From NCBI GenBank assembly GCA_014773175.1, contig VXCM01001435.1:38237-102236 (forward strand): a stretch of 64,000 nt of DNA, given 5' to 3'. Below the pieces are notes generated by a model. That model saw only the letters and a program-made list of their open reading frames with translations. It was not told the DNA's origin and did not search any database. The position numbers were made by a program, and so were the translations under genes. Position 1 is the first letter of the stretch. Each line of letters starts with the position of its first letter. The stretch is from Lucifuga dentata (Eukaryota > Chordata > Actinopteri > Ophidiiformes > Bythitidae). Positions 1 through 12,910 of this stretch are shown here, in pieces.

Positions 1-414
1 GTTCATTTTAAAGTACACTTACCAACCATTTTGTTCTGGAAGGTGGGGACTGTCGGTGGCATAAAATTTTCTTGTATTAAAAAAAACTTTACACTTTCAT
101 ATTTATTTTTACAATATATTGCATTTACTTGTCATTGTCTATTTTGCTATTGGTAGAACTGTCCTATGTTTGCAACAAAGTTTTGAATGTTTAATACGAC
201 TTTCTTTTCTGCATTGTACATTAAGCTTTAACTGGAAATTAAACCGTAGTTTTTTTTTAAAACGTCTGCTCTGTAGAGTTGATGTATGTTTGTGTGGACA
301 GAGAGACAGACTTGTAGCTGTTACATTAATATGTTGTATTATTTTACTGTCATATACTGAAGGGTTTGCTGCAGCATAACAGATTCAGAAACTTGTGCTT
401 ACATCACTAGGAAG
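1..414. other. AT-rich non-coding edge of window
   Basis: I see no convincing exon here. A short open frame at 119-379 lacks splice signals, compositional bias or any recognisable motif, so I treat it as chance. The stretch could be the far 3' UTR of a gene lying to the left, but nothing proves it. Confidence 0.4.
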
Positions 415-1316
415 GAGTACCATCACTGGGTCAAGAGCGTAAGTGCATGAGAGCCTGTAGATTGAGAAACAGATGCCTTATACGTCTTCAGTTGGCTGCT
501 TCCTTAAGTAGTGCATGACAGTATCATCTGCAGTAGTGAAAAGACAACTCCGGGATGCTGGCATTAAAGGCACAGTTTCAAAGAGAAAGCTGTGAATCTG
601 GCAAATAAAAAGAGGTTAGAATGGGCCAAATAAAGCAGACTGGATGGTGGATGACTGGAAAAGAATATTATGGATGGAAGATTGAGGTGTTTAGATCAAG
701 GGGAGGACGTGAGATGTAGAGCAAATGGTAGGATACTGAAGGAGTGTTTGATGTCAAGCATGGTTGAAGAGATGTAATGTTTTGGTGCTTGGCAAGGTGG
801 GAGCTTTAGAGGAATAATGAAGCAGAAAGGTTATCCCTATTTTACAACATCATGCTGTCCTATGTAGTCTGCACTTGATTCTTGCAACAGGACAATCCAG
901 TATACTTCACAGCTATGCAAAGCCTATTTAGTGGTGCAGAAATAGGAAGATGAAGTACTGTCTTGGATGGATTGCCCTGCACAATCAGCAGATCAGAAAA
1001 CTGCCCTACAAGCCAGTCACACCTCTTAGTGGAGCTACAAAAAGTGTAGATTGAAATTTATTGTAAATACCTTCAAAAACTGACAGATACAATGTTAAAG
1101 GTCTGCAAAGGTGTAATTGCTGCAAATGGAGGATTCTTTCATCAATGTAAAGTTTGATGAATAGAAAAATTAGATCAATAAAAAGAATGTTCTGAGGTTG
1201 TCAATGTATTGACTATAATATCTGATCAATTTAATGCTACCTTGGTGAATAAAAGTATACATTTCTATTAAATACATTAAAATTTTTGGGTGATTCCAAA
1301 CTTTTGAAGTGTAGTA
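415..1316 (+). mobile_element. Decayed Tc1/mariner-type transposon
   Basis: Reading the + strand in shifting frames gives broken pieces of a Tc1 transposase in the right order: a helix-turn-helix-like part near 540-600 (RQLRDAGIKGTVSKRKL), then RLEWAK, then a DDE-region piece near 640-700 (WMVDDWKRILW). Several stops and frameshifts make it dead. The right end near 1,288-1,313 has the terminal sequence GGTGATTCCAAACTTTTGAA, which recurs at 9,277-9,299 and, diverged, near 14,050. The left end is unclear. Confidence 0.75.
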
Positions 1317-2299
1317 GCAGCAGCAGTTGTAGCAGTAGTAACAGTAAATTAGCTTCTAGGACAGTAGGTGGCAGTAATGATGAAGAAACCGAAGCTTTGT
1401 GAAGCACTGAAAAACACTTTGATGGATCATTGCTTCGAAGCGTTTGACACAATCAAAGAGCGACACCTGGTGGCCATGAATTGCATTGCTATGTATTGTG
1501 TTTGATGGAAGAATTGAAGCCGAGACTTCATGACATAGTGACACAAAATACAACAGGACACACCGTTGTCATCTTTGATCTAGTGTTCAGTAAAGGTTAT
1601 GTTGTAGACCTGTGTCAATGTGTATATGTGCCAAAAGATATATTAGCAACTTTAGATAACTATTAAATCTAACTGTAGGTTTTTCATTGTGTGACAGTAA
1701 GTACAAAGTGTTGTAGTGTTGGAAATAATATAGTGATGAGTTCACAACTAGCAACATGAAATTTAAATACAAATGTCAGCATTTGTATTTGTATTTTTTC
1801 AATGAAGTACAGAATGCTACAAAAATACATCGTTATTCTGTTTTATCGTTTATCAAAAGAAAAACTGTGCAGGTGGAGATGTTGGAGGAACATGGTGCAC
1901 CTGGGATAGTAATTGTCTTACAATAGTTACAACAGTGTCTTTATTCGGTTGTTCTGCAACTCAAACTTGCCCTGCCCCTATTCAAACTCCACCTCAAAGG
2001 TCTCTGACACGTGTTTGACGTAACGAAGCTTCGGTTGTAGTAGTCACGTGATTTTTGGCATCCAAACAAATCTCCGTGATACTTCCGCTTCAAAAGCTCG
2101 ATGCTGTGTCGAGCATCTGGCTCTAGGTGGCAGTAATGCGCCTTGACGTCGGTTGCCACTCGCCATAAAAATCAAAAGAAGAATTTAGACGGCTGGTGCT
2201 TGGTACTACAGCTGCAGTAATCTACATTGTTTTTATATCACAAGATTGAATAAATCGCCGTTAGTTAAAATTGTGTTTTATCGCTGTTAGAAGAAGCAG
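1317..2299. other. Intergenic DNA upstream of tmco6
   Basis: Apart from an E-box described separately, this holds short inverted motifs such as CGAAGCTTCG near 2,025 and TGCTTCGAAGCG near 1,432, which look like fragments of small DNA transposons. No ORF here has exon-like features. The last 150 bp should contain the tmco6 transcription start and 5' UTR, but I cannot place the cap site. Confidence 0.4.
2043..2052. promoter_or_regulatory. Palindromic E-box upstream of tmco6
   Basis: GTCACGTGAT, with the 8-bp palindrome TCACGTGA, sits about 250 bp before the tmco6 start codon. This is the core bound by USF/MITF/TFEB-type bHLH-zip factors. That it works as a promoter element is inferred from position only. 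Confidence 0.4.
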
Positions 2300-5200
2300 A
2301 TGTGGAGGTTAAATTCAGTCCATCACAAAGCGGCAAGGTCAGCCTGCAGCCTGGAGGAGCTCAGGATAAAGAGGAGGGAGCAGGAGAAAGGTTGGTCGGT
2401 GCTTTACACACTCCACGTTACTCGTGTTTTCATTTTAAACATTTCACAGTTTTGTTCTTCAAGCAGGAATTATGCGGGATCCTCCGATTAGCAGGCTTGG
2501 GTTGGGTAGCGTTAGAGCAACATCAGCAGTATTGAATTATCGATAAAGAAAATGTAGTTAATCAGAAGTATATGTGAAAAAAAAGTTAGAACAAGGTCAT
2601 CGGTATCATTTCATTTTGAGACTTTATTGACTCTATGAAAGCTATTGAGAAAAACAATGACGAATAGCTTGCAAAATTTTTTCTAACACCGATATTTCAA
2701 AAGTAAAATCGCATAAAATGTGGATCTGCTTGAACTGCTTATCTAGTGAAAAATAGTTTTATTTTCCTTATGAGCTAATAAAACAATGGTTTATTTATCA
2801 TATTAAAAAAGAAAGCCAGACCGCATACCTCCACCCATTCCTAAAGTTTTAAGGGATAAAGCTGTGATACCAGATGGTGAAGCAACATAAATAAATAATT
2901 AAATAAATAACATCCGTGCAACATTAGACAGGACAAAGCTGCTAAGAATTTGTGATAAGCAATCCAAAAAGTTCTTGTGGAAAACCCCAGTTAGAGATGA
3001 ACATTACAGAAAATCAGATACCTGTTAAGTTTTGATGTTGACATAATACAACTTTGGGTATGACTATTTAACATTAATTTCATGCAGTATCAACAATAAA
3101 AGATGATGTTGCCTCAGAGAAATAAAAATATGGATCTGATTGCCAGATGGGTATAAGTTCACTATAATGTCGTCTTCAAGGTGGGGAGAAGATAACATTC
3201 AAGCTATTGCAATATTATGATGGCAGAAATATTGGTTGATATCCAGTTATCATGATATTAATATTGTAATAATATATTTTCTAGCTCCACTCAGAAGTCC
3301 ATAAAAAGTAGCAATCTAATTCATCATCCTCAGAGCTTTATCTCTGAATTTCACATATCATTGGCTTGTACCTTGATCTTTATACTCCCCAGATACGTAT
3401 GATGAGCTCTAGTGTGTGATGTTCTGCTGTAGCTTTTAGGCAGGCCCGCAGAGCCCGACAGCTGGTGAGCAAGCGACTCCTACTGAGTGAAGATGAGGAG
3501 CAGCAGACTGAGACAACCATGGATACTGACTTAGGAGAACAGGTGGGTGGAAATCTGTTGTAATAAAAAGTACCACAAATGAAGGATCTTTCTCTCTAAG
3601 TCTGTTTCTGATTTTTGTAGGAAGTGGTGGGTTTGTTCCAGAACCTTCAGTGCAGTGGGCAGGAGAAAGAGTCCCTGCTGAAATCTTTGAGTAAAGCTCT
3701 CCGCAACCCATCAACGCAGCTCACTTTCATCAAGTAAGAGCAATATGCAGTATCATTTCTCACCAAATCAACCATATTTTCCTGCATATTTTATGCATCT
3801 GTCTTTCATGTGTCATGTCTGTGTGTGACTCTGTCTTACAAATAGGCAGGAGAACAGTATGCATCTCCTGGTTGGTGTCCTCACCGGCTCTAATGCTCAG
3901 TGTCGTATGCAGGCCGTCCGGTGTCTTCATGAGCTGTCTCACTCTCAAAACCCCACTGTGGTCCTGGCCTGTCTGCCTGCAACCCCATACCTGCTCACCT
4001 ACATGTCTGGTCAGAGCACCAAGTTCACCGTAGGTACCCATACACACACCAGGCACTTATAATAATTAAGATAAGGAATTATACAGGATGTTTTTGACTG
4101 TGTCTATGTTTGACTGTGTACACAGGAGCTGTGTCTCTATACACTGGGTAATTTATGCCCAGACAGTGATGTTATAAGAGACAGACTCCTGGCTCAGGGA
4201 ATTATACCAGCTCTGACCAACTGTATGGAGGTAAACTAACTGGATTCATTGGTGTCTGCAAGGACCACAGCCTTTACTCCAGTATCTTTCCTGTGATTCT
4301 ACCTTAAAGATTGTTAAACATACACTACCATTCAAAAGTTTGAAATGTTCATGCACTAGAAAGAATAGAAATGTATACTTTTATTCACCAAGGTAGCATT
4401 AAATTTATTTAAATATATAACCAAGTTGTTATTAATGTTGCAAATGGCTATTACTGCTAGATATGATGCCTTACAGGTCCCTAGTTGAATGCTTCCTTAA
4501 ATAGTACTCTTCAAACATCATCTGCAACATCAACAGTGTCATCCGCAATAGTGAAAAGATGACTCCAGGTTGCAGAGTTTCAAAGAAAAAACATATATAA
4601 AACTGTCAAATGAAAAGAAAAGGTTAAAATGGCATAGACAGTGGATGGTGGATGACTGGAAAAGAGTATTATGGACAGATTTGTCCATCCATCCATAATA
4701 CTCTTTTCCAAACCAGTATTTGGTGTGTACTATTAAAGGAAGCTGATGTACTTATCCTCTTGAGCAGTATCAAAATGTCTGTTTTGATGTGTATGTCTGT
4801 CCAGAACCAGAGACATAACCTGGCAGTGGTGGAGGCTGTGGGATTCACGCTCTCACAGCTTCTCCAGGCCAAGGATGCAGCACAGAAAATAATCCCGTAA
4901 GCAGTAACACGGCTTGCTGACGCCAACAACATCTTCAGAAAATGTTAAATCATTACGCTTGTGAGATGTTATGGTAAACACTGATGCCAGTCGTGTGATG
5001 ATTTGTCTGTAGGATGGTCCTGGCTTCTGGTTTACCATCACTCTTGTTATCAGCCCTGACTTCTGACCCTCAGTTTGGTCTGGCTCCCGCCATTGAATGT
5101 GCCTGGTGTCTGCACTACCTCACATGCAAGTGAGAGCATTGGATCTTCTCAGCAATATATATTATTCAAAAATAATTAATTGTAATTAGTTTTGACATAA

Positions 5201-7602
5201 TACAGTGTTGGAATGTGTTTTGCACCAAAGGAACGTGGATAACAGATCGCTGTTGACTGATGGTGCTCTGACACTGTGCAGTTCCCTGTTGGTGTCAATA
5301 GGTGGTGCTGTTGCTGAAGGAAAGAAAGAGGAAGGAATGGAGCTGGTAAGGCAATTGTTAGATAAAATCAACAAATTTGTGTAATTGTTTGCTTTATATA
5401 AGACAATTACCCAATTTTTCTTACATTACAACAAATTTTGTCACCATTGCTGACAACTTTCCAAAGTGTACCTTAGGTTTTTAATTGATCTTGTAGCCAT
5501 TTGTTTCAGTTCATGTTCATATGACATGAAACTCAATTTGCAGAGACTTGAAAGTGCACAATTTGGAACTTTTATTTATTTTTGTGTGTATGTCATGCTA
5601 TTATTGGTNAGAGACTTGAAAGTGCACAATTTGGAACTTTTATTTATTTTTGTGTGTATGTCATGCTATTATTGGTATTCTTTGTTGCCATTTTCAAGGA
5701 AGCTTTGACATCTGAGATTGGAGAGATGGCAGCAAAAAAAATCCAATTTACTACGTTACCAGAAAATCTCACCTGGATGACAAACAGTGACATGACATGA
5801 GATGGATCATGTGAATTAGATTATTTTTTCTTCTTAAACTAAAAACTTATGTATGGTTTGGAAAGTGGTCAGCAGTAACATAAGTCAATGCAATTTGTAG
5901 TTATGAGGCTAAAATATGCTAAATCACGGTTTTAGTCCTTTATTTAACATGCTCAAAGCCTACCACATTGAACATGGAACTTTTTTTTTGATGTGTCATC
6001 CCTCTCCAGGTCATTTGGCCCCTACTGCGGTGTGTTGGAAACCTCCTGTGCTCGTGCCTCGTGGAAGAATTGAACTCTCAAGTTGGTGACATTTACCTCT
6101 TGAATGCTTTGTGTGCATTTATTCAAGCTTACCTGCCGACCCAGCCAGCCCTGGCCAGAGAGAGCATCTGGGTCCTCAATAACCTCACAGGTTAGACTCT
6201 GCACTCACTTTGGACTCTGAATTGAGTAACTCAACAGTGGAATTTCTGTATTATCTACTCAGTGAGGGACTTGTGAGTAAACTTTAAAGTCAGAGACAGT
6301 GATTAAGACAGTACAGATATGACTGAAGAACCATAAAGGTGATTTTGTATGTTTGAGCCCAATAAATATTATTGATTTTTAGTAGCATTCTGGAATGAGC
6401 TGAAAACAATAGAAGTCTGGAAGGTAGGGAAAAACAGTTCTTATATATACCGCACCAGTAATATGTTTTGGAAACTGGTTGGCAGTAATGTAACGTGTAT
6501 GCAGGTTTTATTGGGTTGAAACATGCAAAATCACCAGTATGATCCTTTAAGAATCACATAAAGTTATTCTATAGACTGACAGTTATCATTGTTGAGTTGC
6601 CACCCAAACAGATTTGGAGTTAAGTTCGGATCCTGTTTTTAACTGTGTGTGTGTTGACTTTTAAATGGATGAAGATCAAGTTGATTTGCCATAACTGTTT
6701 TGGAACAAAAATCTTGTTCTTCTTATCTTTTTTAGACCTGGGACTATATTTCTGTTAATTTCACTGCATATTAAAAAAAAAAAAAAAAAACTTTGTGTCT
6801 TGCCAGTTTTTCCATTTGTTCATATCTCCTTCCTCCAGCTGACTCCAGAGCTTTCTGCTCAGCTCTGTTGACACTCAACCTTGTTCCCAGGCTGATCCAG
6901 CTTCTCTCTTTCTCCCAAGGCATCAATACAATGGTCAGTGCATTGTTTCTTTTTTTCCTATAATATTATTATAGGACATAATGGTGGACATTGTGTTTAT
7001 TCTGCTATTCTTAATTTTGCATTAATATTTGGGAAATTTTGTTTGAGTGCTCCTTTTCACAACCCCCACATGATGCTTCTCTCCCATCTCACTGGTCTCT
7101 TCTGTGCTCAGATCCTGAGGGTTCTAGGAAATGTTGCTCATAAGGAAAAGGAATTCTGTGTTCAGCTGGTCCAGTTTGGATTGCTTCCTGCACTCTGTGC
7201 TACACTTAAAATGGCTGACCAGGAAATAGTGATCCTGAGTCTGGAAGTTTTGTTCATGCTGGTAGTTGGCAGTCCACAGGTAAGCATGGCTACATAAATC
7301 AGGAGTTATCTCTGTATTTGGTTTGGCTGATATTCCTGTTGAGTTACCCCTTTCCCTTTAACTCAGGTGGCAGAGGAGTTTGTGAAGCAGAATGGAATTC
7401 CAGTTTTAGAAGCAATTCAGTTCAACAGTGAAGGAGAGATGAGGAGAAGAGCTGCATTTCTGCTGGAGCATCACCTTCTCTCTCACCACGTGGTACAGAC
7501 ATGCATGTCCTGTTTTATGGATTTTTACACACTCAGAATTCAGAAATGGCTGATGTCATTTCTTGTCTTGTCTGACAGGTGGACAACATCTCGTGTCGCT
7601 GA
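2300..7602 (+). CDS. tmco6: TMCO6, armadillo-repeat protein
   Basis: Thirteen coding exons join in phase: 2300-2390, 3433-3542, 3621-3733, 3846-4029, 4126-4230, 4805-4896, 5013-5129, 5231-5345, 6010-6190, 6839-6933, 7112-7279, 7367-7492 and 7579-7602, giving about 506 residues (human TMCO6, from memory, about 493). Diagnostic stretches are EELRIKRREQEK, ARQLVSKRLL, RCLHELSHSQNPTVV, ACLPATPYLLTY, ELCLYTLGNL, SQLLQAKDAAQKIIP, ESIWVLNNLTADS and LRVLGNVAHKEKEF. These are helical armadillo-type repeats related to importin-alpha, after a basic N-terminal segment (residues about 18-50). The molecular role of the family is poorly known. Exon 2 must use the acceptor at 3431-3432, because only this restores the reading frame with exon 1. 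The last donor (GTACAG, 7493) is weak. Reading through it would instead give a slightly longer, unrelated C-terminus ending at 7621. Introns 5 and 9 carry repeat insertions. Confidence 0.9.
4318..4720 (+). mobile_element. Truncated Tc1-like fragment in tmco6 intron 5
   Basis: Begins with the Tc1-type end ACACTACCATTCAAAAGTTT, shared with the element at 8.4 kb, and continues with the same internal sequence as the 0.4-1.3 kb copy, including the piece encoding a DDW-like transposase motif near 4,641-4,670. It then folds back on itself in a 19-bp inverted repeat. Non-functional. Confidence 0.65.
4657..4710. repeat. 19-bp perfect inverted repeat (hairpin)
   Basis: The arms at 4657-4675 and 4692-4710 are exact reverse complements with a 16-base spacer. 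It lies at the edge of the Tc1 fragment in tmco6 intron 5 and probably arose by fold-back rearrangement of transposon DNA. Confidence 0.8.
5542..5676. other. 67-bp duplication around an N (assembly join)
   Basis: Bases 5542-5608 are repeated exactly at 5610-5676, separated by a single N at 5609. A perfect copy on each side of a one-base gap is the mark of two contig ends that overlap but were not merged. It lies in tmco6 intron 8, so the protein is not affected. Confidence 0.85.
6325..6552. mobile_element. Short copy of the TTAA-flanked MITE family
   Basis: Begins near GAACCATAAAGGTGATTTT and ends ATCACCAGTATGATCCTTTAA. The two ends are reverse complements of one another, and the inner part matches the longer copies at 11.4, 23.6 and 43.2 kb. 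It lies in tmco6 intron 9. A further right-end fragment seems to be present near 5,850-5,945 in intron 8. Confidence 0.7.
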
Positions 7603-8384
7603 ATCAACAGGAAGACATTAGACTTCAACCTTGCCTGCCTGTAAAAACAGCTCCGCATACAGAACTATGTTTTTACATTTTGACTTATCAGATCTGTATA
7701 ATGGACAAACACTATTTTATAAACTGGAATATGATCTAAATTATTATATGCTGAAATTCTTCTGTGTTATTACTTCATCTTTTTTAAATATCTCTGAGGA
7801 TTAAATGTTTTTATTATTTTTTATATCTGAGACAGCAATTGTTCTCATGCACATAACAAACCTGAGTATGAAATTAGATTTTCAACATTTATATCTTTAA
7901 AATATGATTGACTTTTGTATAATGTCCCTACATCATTCATCAGACTGTAAACTAGATTAGACAAGAATGTTTATTCAGACTGTCCTTCATGTGTCTTCTA
8001 ACTAGAGATATACAATATTGTATCTTTTGTGAAATGGAGGATACTAGAAGTATAATGAATTTTACAGCACCACTGTTGGCTGTACTATTATATTTATGTA
8101 TTTTTGTGTCAAATGTCAAATGAATTGTAAATCAGTAAATATCAGCTTCACTTCAGACTATTTTGAAAAAGTGACATTTGAATAACCATATTTAATTTTT
8201 GTTAGTGTTATTCTTTTTGAGGTACAGGAGATCATTCAATTATGTTACACTGAAATGTTTCCTGATTCATTTGTTTGCATCAGGTCTAGTTTATACTGAA
8301 GGTTTAGTTGTAATTAAATTATTATAATTTCTGCCCAAAGTGAGAATAACCAGGACACTTTTTTGGAAAAAGAGTTGGTTTTTT
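7603..8384. other. tmco6 3' UTR and following DNA
   Basis: AT-rich DNA directly after the tmco6 stop. I see no exon. No canonical AATAAA was located close to the stop, so the 3' end of the transcript is not placed. Confidence 0.4.
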
Positions 8385-9306
8385 TCCAAATGTACACTGG
8401 TGTTTAAAAGTTTCCAGTCACCCAGAAATGTTCATGTTTTTGATAGAAATCAATACCTTTATTCACCAAGATGATATTAAATTGATATGAATATATAGCA
8501 AAGATATTAATAATGTTGAATAGCTATTACTGCTGGAAATATGTGATTTCTAATTAATTGTTCAATTATAACAGGAAGGCCCCATTACTAGCGGCCACTA
8601 CTCGACTGCCCTAATAATAAACTCTTATCTCATCCTTAACTAATCATGTTAAAAATGTTAATTAGAGACACCTTTGTAATTGTGTTAGCACATTATTGTG
8701 CTCAAATAAGCAGGTAAATTGTCTTTTGCAAGGTTACTAAATTTGAATGCTGGGTTCAAAAATGGCCAAAACTAAACAGCTTTCTCAAGAAACATGTCAG
8801 TCTGTTCTTGTTTTGTGAAGTGAAGGTTATTCCATGTGTCAGATTGCCAAGAAATCAAAGATTTCATACAAAGTGTCCACCACTGTCTTGAGAGAAAAGG
8901 GCAAACTGGATCTAATCAGGACAGGATAAGAAGTAGAAGGCCCAGATGTACCAGGATAAGTATCAGGATAGTTTGAGAAACATGCTTTACATGTCCAATT
9001 GGCTGCTTCCCTAAAGAGTATGCACCAAATACCAGTGTCATCTGCAACAGTGAAAAGACAACTCTCAGATTAACTAATTATAAATCAGTCATTCTTTATT
9101 TTCCTTTTTCTTTCTTTATTAGGATCCCCATTAGCACCAGCAAACGCATTGGCTATTGCTGGGGTCCAGCAGTAATAGACATTTATAACATTATCAATGT
9201 CTTGGCTATTTATTTACATCAATTTGATGCCACCTTGTGAATAAAATAATCAGTTTTTGTCTAAAACATGAAAATTTCTGGGTGATTCCAAACTTTTGAA
9301 TGCTAG
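8385..9306 (+). mobile_element. Tc1/mariner-type element, non-functional
   Basis: Both terminal inverted repeats are recognisable: a left end around 8,387-8,430 (TTTAAAAGTTTCCAGTCACC) and a right end around 9,277-9,302 (GGTGATTCCAAACTTTTGAA). Between them, from 8,761, a + strand reading gives the N-terminus of a Tc1 transposase (MAKTKQLSQET, then CQIAKKSKISYK and RKG/REKGQTGSNQDR-like), interrupted by stops. About 80 bp of other sequence near 9,100-9,180 appears inserted into its 3' half. Confidence 0.75.
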
Positions 9307-10585
9307 TGCAATTTTTGATATTTCAGCCACCACAGATTCCTTTTACCTCAATTATATTGGAGTGGTAGCAGAAGTCTCAGAATCTCAGACAAAGGATTAT
9401 ATATAAAACCTGGGTAAAGAAAACAATCTGTCTGCATAGCAATAGGAATGAAGGATACAGCCTTTAATCCAAAGTATTTTGTCATTTTTCTTATTTACAG
9501 ATTTCCTTGGAAATGTGTAATCTTAACCAAAGCATAATTTATTGAAGCTATTGCTCAGCTCAAATGATATTGTTACTGTTGTTTTTACAGTGTATATGTA
9601 AAGGAATATTTGACAATCTGCAGATTTTATTTATAATTTTTCAAACCACTGAATTTCAAACTTTTTATTATCCATAGTTATGTTGGAGATCCTCTGTGTC
9701 GATAGACAAGTCTTTTGTCTATCTTTTAGTTGGGTAGTTGTGTTTGCAGCCTGTAAGACAACCAGATCAGAAAACATGATGTGTCTTTAGTGTTTTATTG
9801 TATCTGTGCTGTGCCTAATTTCTTCAGCATTATGTTTTCTCGATCTCTGCCCTCTGTGGATTGTTTTCTGAACTAAGCTAACTTTGGTACAAAACATCAA
9901 ATGGCAACATTGTACATGTTCCCAATAAATAAACAGCCAAAAATGAGTATAAAAAACTAAATGATGATGAGAAACAGTCCTCCTGTGTGTATTTCCACAC
10001 TGATGTCAGTGGGAAAGAGGTACTTTCATAAACTTAATCATCACTAAGCCTGCTAATGTTGCTCAATGGAAAAAAAAAAAAAAAAAANAAAAAAAAAAAA
10101 AAAAAAAGGAAAACATACTTTATTTAATGTAACTTAAATATGACATTATGTAAGAAAAGCAAAATGGATAAGCATTACATGGAGGAATAGTCTTGATCAT
10201 GCACATAAATGTACTTTGCCCCTCCCTTTAGGGAAGAAAAAAAAAAAAAAANAAAAAAAAAAAAAAGAATCTCAAATTTCCCAACTTCCTTTTCCCACCC
10301 ACCAAACATTCATACCACTTTTGCTTACAGTCCTTTTCTCCGCATGGAAAACTAAAGCAAGGTGGGTCACTCTATGTTTTTGTTTATATCACTGCATATA
10401 TCACTGCATGATTTCAGAATGCATTAACAATTTTGCATCCTGTAATTCTCTCACTGTTCAACTGATTATGATTCAGTCTTATTTTTGTCTCTTCCAAGCT
10501 GCGAAGTCGGAGTCTTAGAACACAGTATATACATCTGTTTTGATCAATCCTCCTCCCACAACCAAACCCAGTGCGTTTCTTGACA
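9307..10585. other. Intergenic DNA and 5' region of the MS4A-like gene
   Basis: AT-rich with two long A-runs, each broken by a single N (10088 and 10252), which mark unresolved assembly joins. Nothing in it looks coding. The final few hundred bases must contain the promoter and 5' UTR of the next gene, but I can place no TATA box with confidence. Confidence 0.4.
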
Positions 10586-12910
10586 ATGAGGGACGCAGAG
10601 GAGTCAACAACAAGAGGGAAGGGCGAGAAACTGGAGTTGGAGAACAATGTGGTGCTGATGACCAGCAAACCTCTGCATCGATTTATCCAAAAAGAGCCAC
10701 GAGTTCTTGGGGTAACACCTGAAATAGTATAATATCATAGAAATGCAATACTAGACAGTAGATAGTTTGTGATTGGTAAGTGTTTAAAACATTGTATCCT
10801 GTATTGACATTAAAAGCAAAACTACATTATATGCATTTTAATTCCAGCATGCGGTTCTCCTTCCCAGATTGTGATCCTGATGTTTGGCTGTGCAGAGGTC
10901 TTGATGGGATTTCAGTTGGCAATTGCACAACAGCAAACCTCCAGTGAAATCTACATTCCTTTTTGGCAGGGAGCTCTGGTACGAAACATTTGGGTGATTA
11001 ACAATCACGTGCTGATTGACTCAAATTGTGCTGATTGACTCATCAAAAGTGGTGGAAATTGTTTTGACTTATTGGGTTTTAAACTTTTCAGTTTTGTGCA
11101 CAGAAATTTTAGTTACTTTTCTCTTGCAGCTGCCAAAATCAACAGCTTGCTAGTCTGTTTAGTTGTAATATAGGCTGCGCTCCAGGAACAAAACAGGCCA
11201 AAAAAGGTTAAAGGCAGTAATGTAAAATATTTTAGATAAATAAAAGAGGAAAATGCTGCATTGTGTGTTTTTTCCAGTTTCTTGTCTGTGGAATCCTCTC
11301 CATCTACACGGGGATACATCCATCCAAGAAAATGGTGAGTGTATTATGATTAAAGGACCATACCGGTAATTTTAGGTTAGAGGCCAATATATACAACCCA
11401 TATACATGTTACATTACTGCCAACCATTTCCCAAAACATACTACTGGAGCATGGAATATTAGAATTGCCTTTCCTACTGTAACAGATCTTTTGATATTCT
11501 GTGCATTTCTGTGTTATAATGGGGATGTCCTTCTGGAGTTGCTGTAGGACAGATATATTCAGGAAGTACTGTGAAGAAGAAGTTGTTGAATAAAAAGTTG
11601 TTGCATGGCTGACATGTGTTTCCATCATTGCCATCTGTGTTATCATTTATATCCTATCTGACCAGTTAGACGAACCTTGAATGCTCCGTTACACTACCTT
11701 CCATACTGCCATTGGTTTTGGTTCATTCCAGTATGCAGTATAAAATCAACTTGTAGAGACTTGAGACGTGGTTGAGATAAGCAATCCATCACAGCAAACA
11801 CATCATCTATTACATTTTGTGTCTAAGAAACTTTATTTAACATGGAGCTGAGCTGCACAGAAAAAAATGTAGGCCTCTACCAGGGAATATAGTCCCAGGA
11901 GAAGACAGCTTTTACCGAGAAATGAAAAACAACTATCCATTACATTCGGACGTATTGGTTTGCAGGTCAAACACTGAATTGTAAAGTGGGTATATCACTT
12001 GATATACATTGAACATTTGATGTTGAAAGATAATGGGACTTGGCAAAATAACAGGAAAACTAAAATCTGGTTTTATGTTTTGGAAAATAGTTGGCAGTTA
12101 TGTAATGTTAATGCAGGTAGTATTTATTGGGCTTAAACATGTAAAATTACCAGTATGATCCTTTAAATGTTAAATATTTTTCTGAGTCCACAGTCACCCA
12201 CACAGTCACCTTTTCACTCAAACTTGTCAATCTTGTCTTTCTTAGGTGACTGTGTGTTTGGCCATGTATGTGGTTGCACTCCTAGGAATCATCGTCTCTA
12301 TTTGCTACAGGATCTACTGCCTCATCGAGTTACGCTACAACAGGTTCAGTGATTGGTTCTATTTCCACCAGGAACCAACCGGCATACTGGTGATTAACAG
12401 TGATTATATTGAAATAGCATGGTATGGCATGTACCGTTTCACACCATATGAATAAAAGATCATCCTTCTCTCTCACACAGGAGCAGCTTTTGAGTATTGA
12501 AATCATATTGTTGCTTTCCTCGGTGTGTGTATCAGCACTTCTCATCTCCTTGACTGTCATGGCACGCTTAGCTCTGAAATCCACTAACACTCAGGTAACA
12601 AAGACACTCTAATTCTCACGTACATCTATAACGAGCTGTTCTCACTGAGATTAAAAAATCCTAATTTCGACCAATTTAAGGGTTATCAGTTTAGAGCCAT
12701 GTAGAAAGACAGAAGTTTTAAAAAAGGGGTTAAACAATACAATCAATAAAATTGGGAAACAAATAAAATGTTTCAGAAAAGCTTTGTGATTTTGGATTTA
12801 TTAGTTTTGCTGCAGTCTTTTTATTGCTCTGCTGTTCTCCTCTTGACTAACCTGCTGCACCTTCGTATCTTTAACAGGTTGTTCTCCAGCGCATCCTGCC
12901 AACACAGTGA
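10586..12910 (+). CDS. MS4A-family (CD20-like) four-transmembrane protein
   Basis: Six coding exons: 10586-10711, 10868-10978, 11278-11334, 12246-12389, 12481-12594 and 12878-12910, about 194 residues. The N-terminal cytoplasmic part ends with RFIQKEPRVLG, the signature before TM1 in MS4A proteins. TM1 is IVILMFGCAEVLMGFQLAI, TM2 is around WQGALFLVCGILSIYTG, TM3 is around VCLAMYVVALLGIIVSICY, and TM4 is around IEIILLLSSVCVSALLISL. A short loop joins TM3 and TM4, and the tail is only about 15-20 residues. MS4A proteins act at the plasma membrane or in intracellular membranes as receptor or channel modulators. The exact orthologue is not clear, so I give no symbol. The end of exon 4 is a choice: the donor at 12390 (GTGATT) keeps frame, whereas the nearer GTTCAG at 12344 gives a stop. 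Intron 3 carries a MITE. Confidence 0.82.
11352..12169. mobile_element. Full-length TTAA-flanked MITE (about 0.82 kb)
   Basis: Starts TTAAAGGACCATACCGGTAA and ends TTACCAGTATGATCCTTTAA. The inverted similarity continues about 100 nt inward, where TACTGCCAACCATTTCCCAA on the left mirrors TTTTGGAAAATAGTTGGCAG on the right. TTAA occurs at both ends, as expected for piggyBac- or Kolobok-type target sites. It holds no transposase ORF. It lies in intron 3 of the MS4A-like gene. Confidence 0.8.

Noticed and set aside
119..379. 86-codon ORF at the left edge
   Set aside because: Cys/Leu/Phe-rich AT-driven frame with no domain, splice context or promoter.
5542..5676. A real tandem duplication in tmco6 intron 8
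   Set aside because: Perfect identity on both sides of a single N, repeated in four other places with the same lengths, is an assembly-join signature.
7493..7621. Extended C-terminus of TMCO6 by read-through of exon 12
   Set aside because: Removing 7493-7578 as an intron gives an acceptor (TGACAG) with pyrimidines upstream and a short end. The read-through peptide has no repeat-like character. Not fully excluded because the donor is weak.
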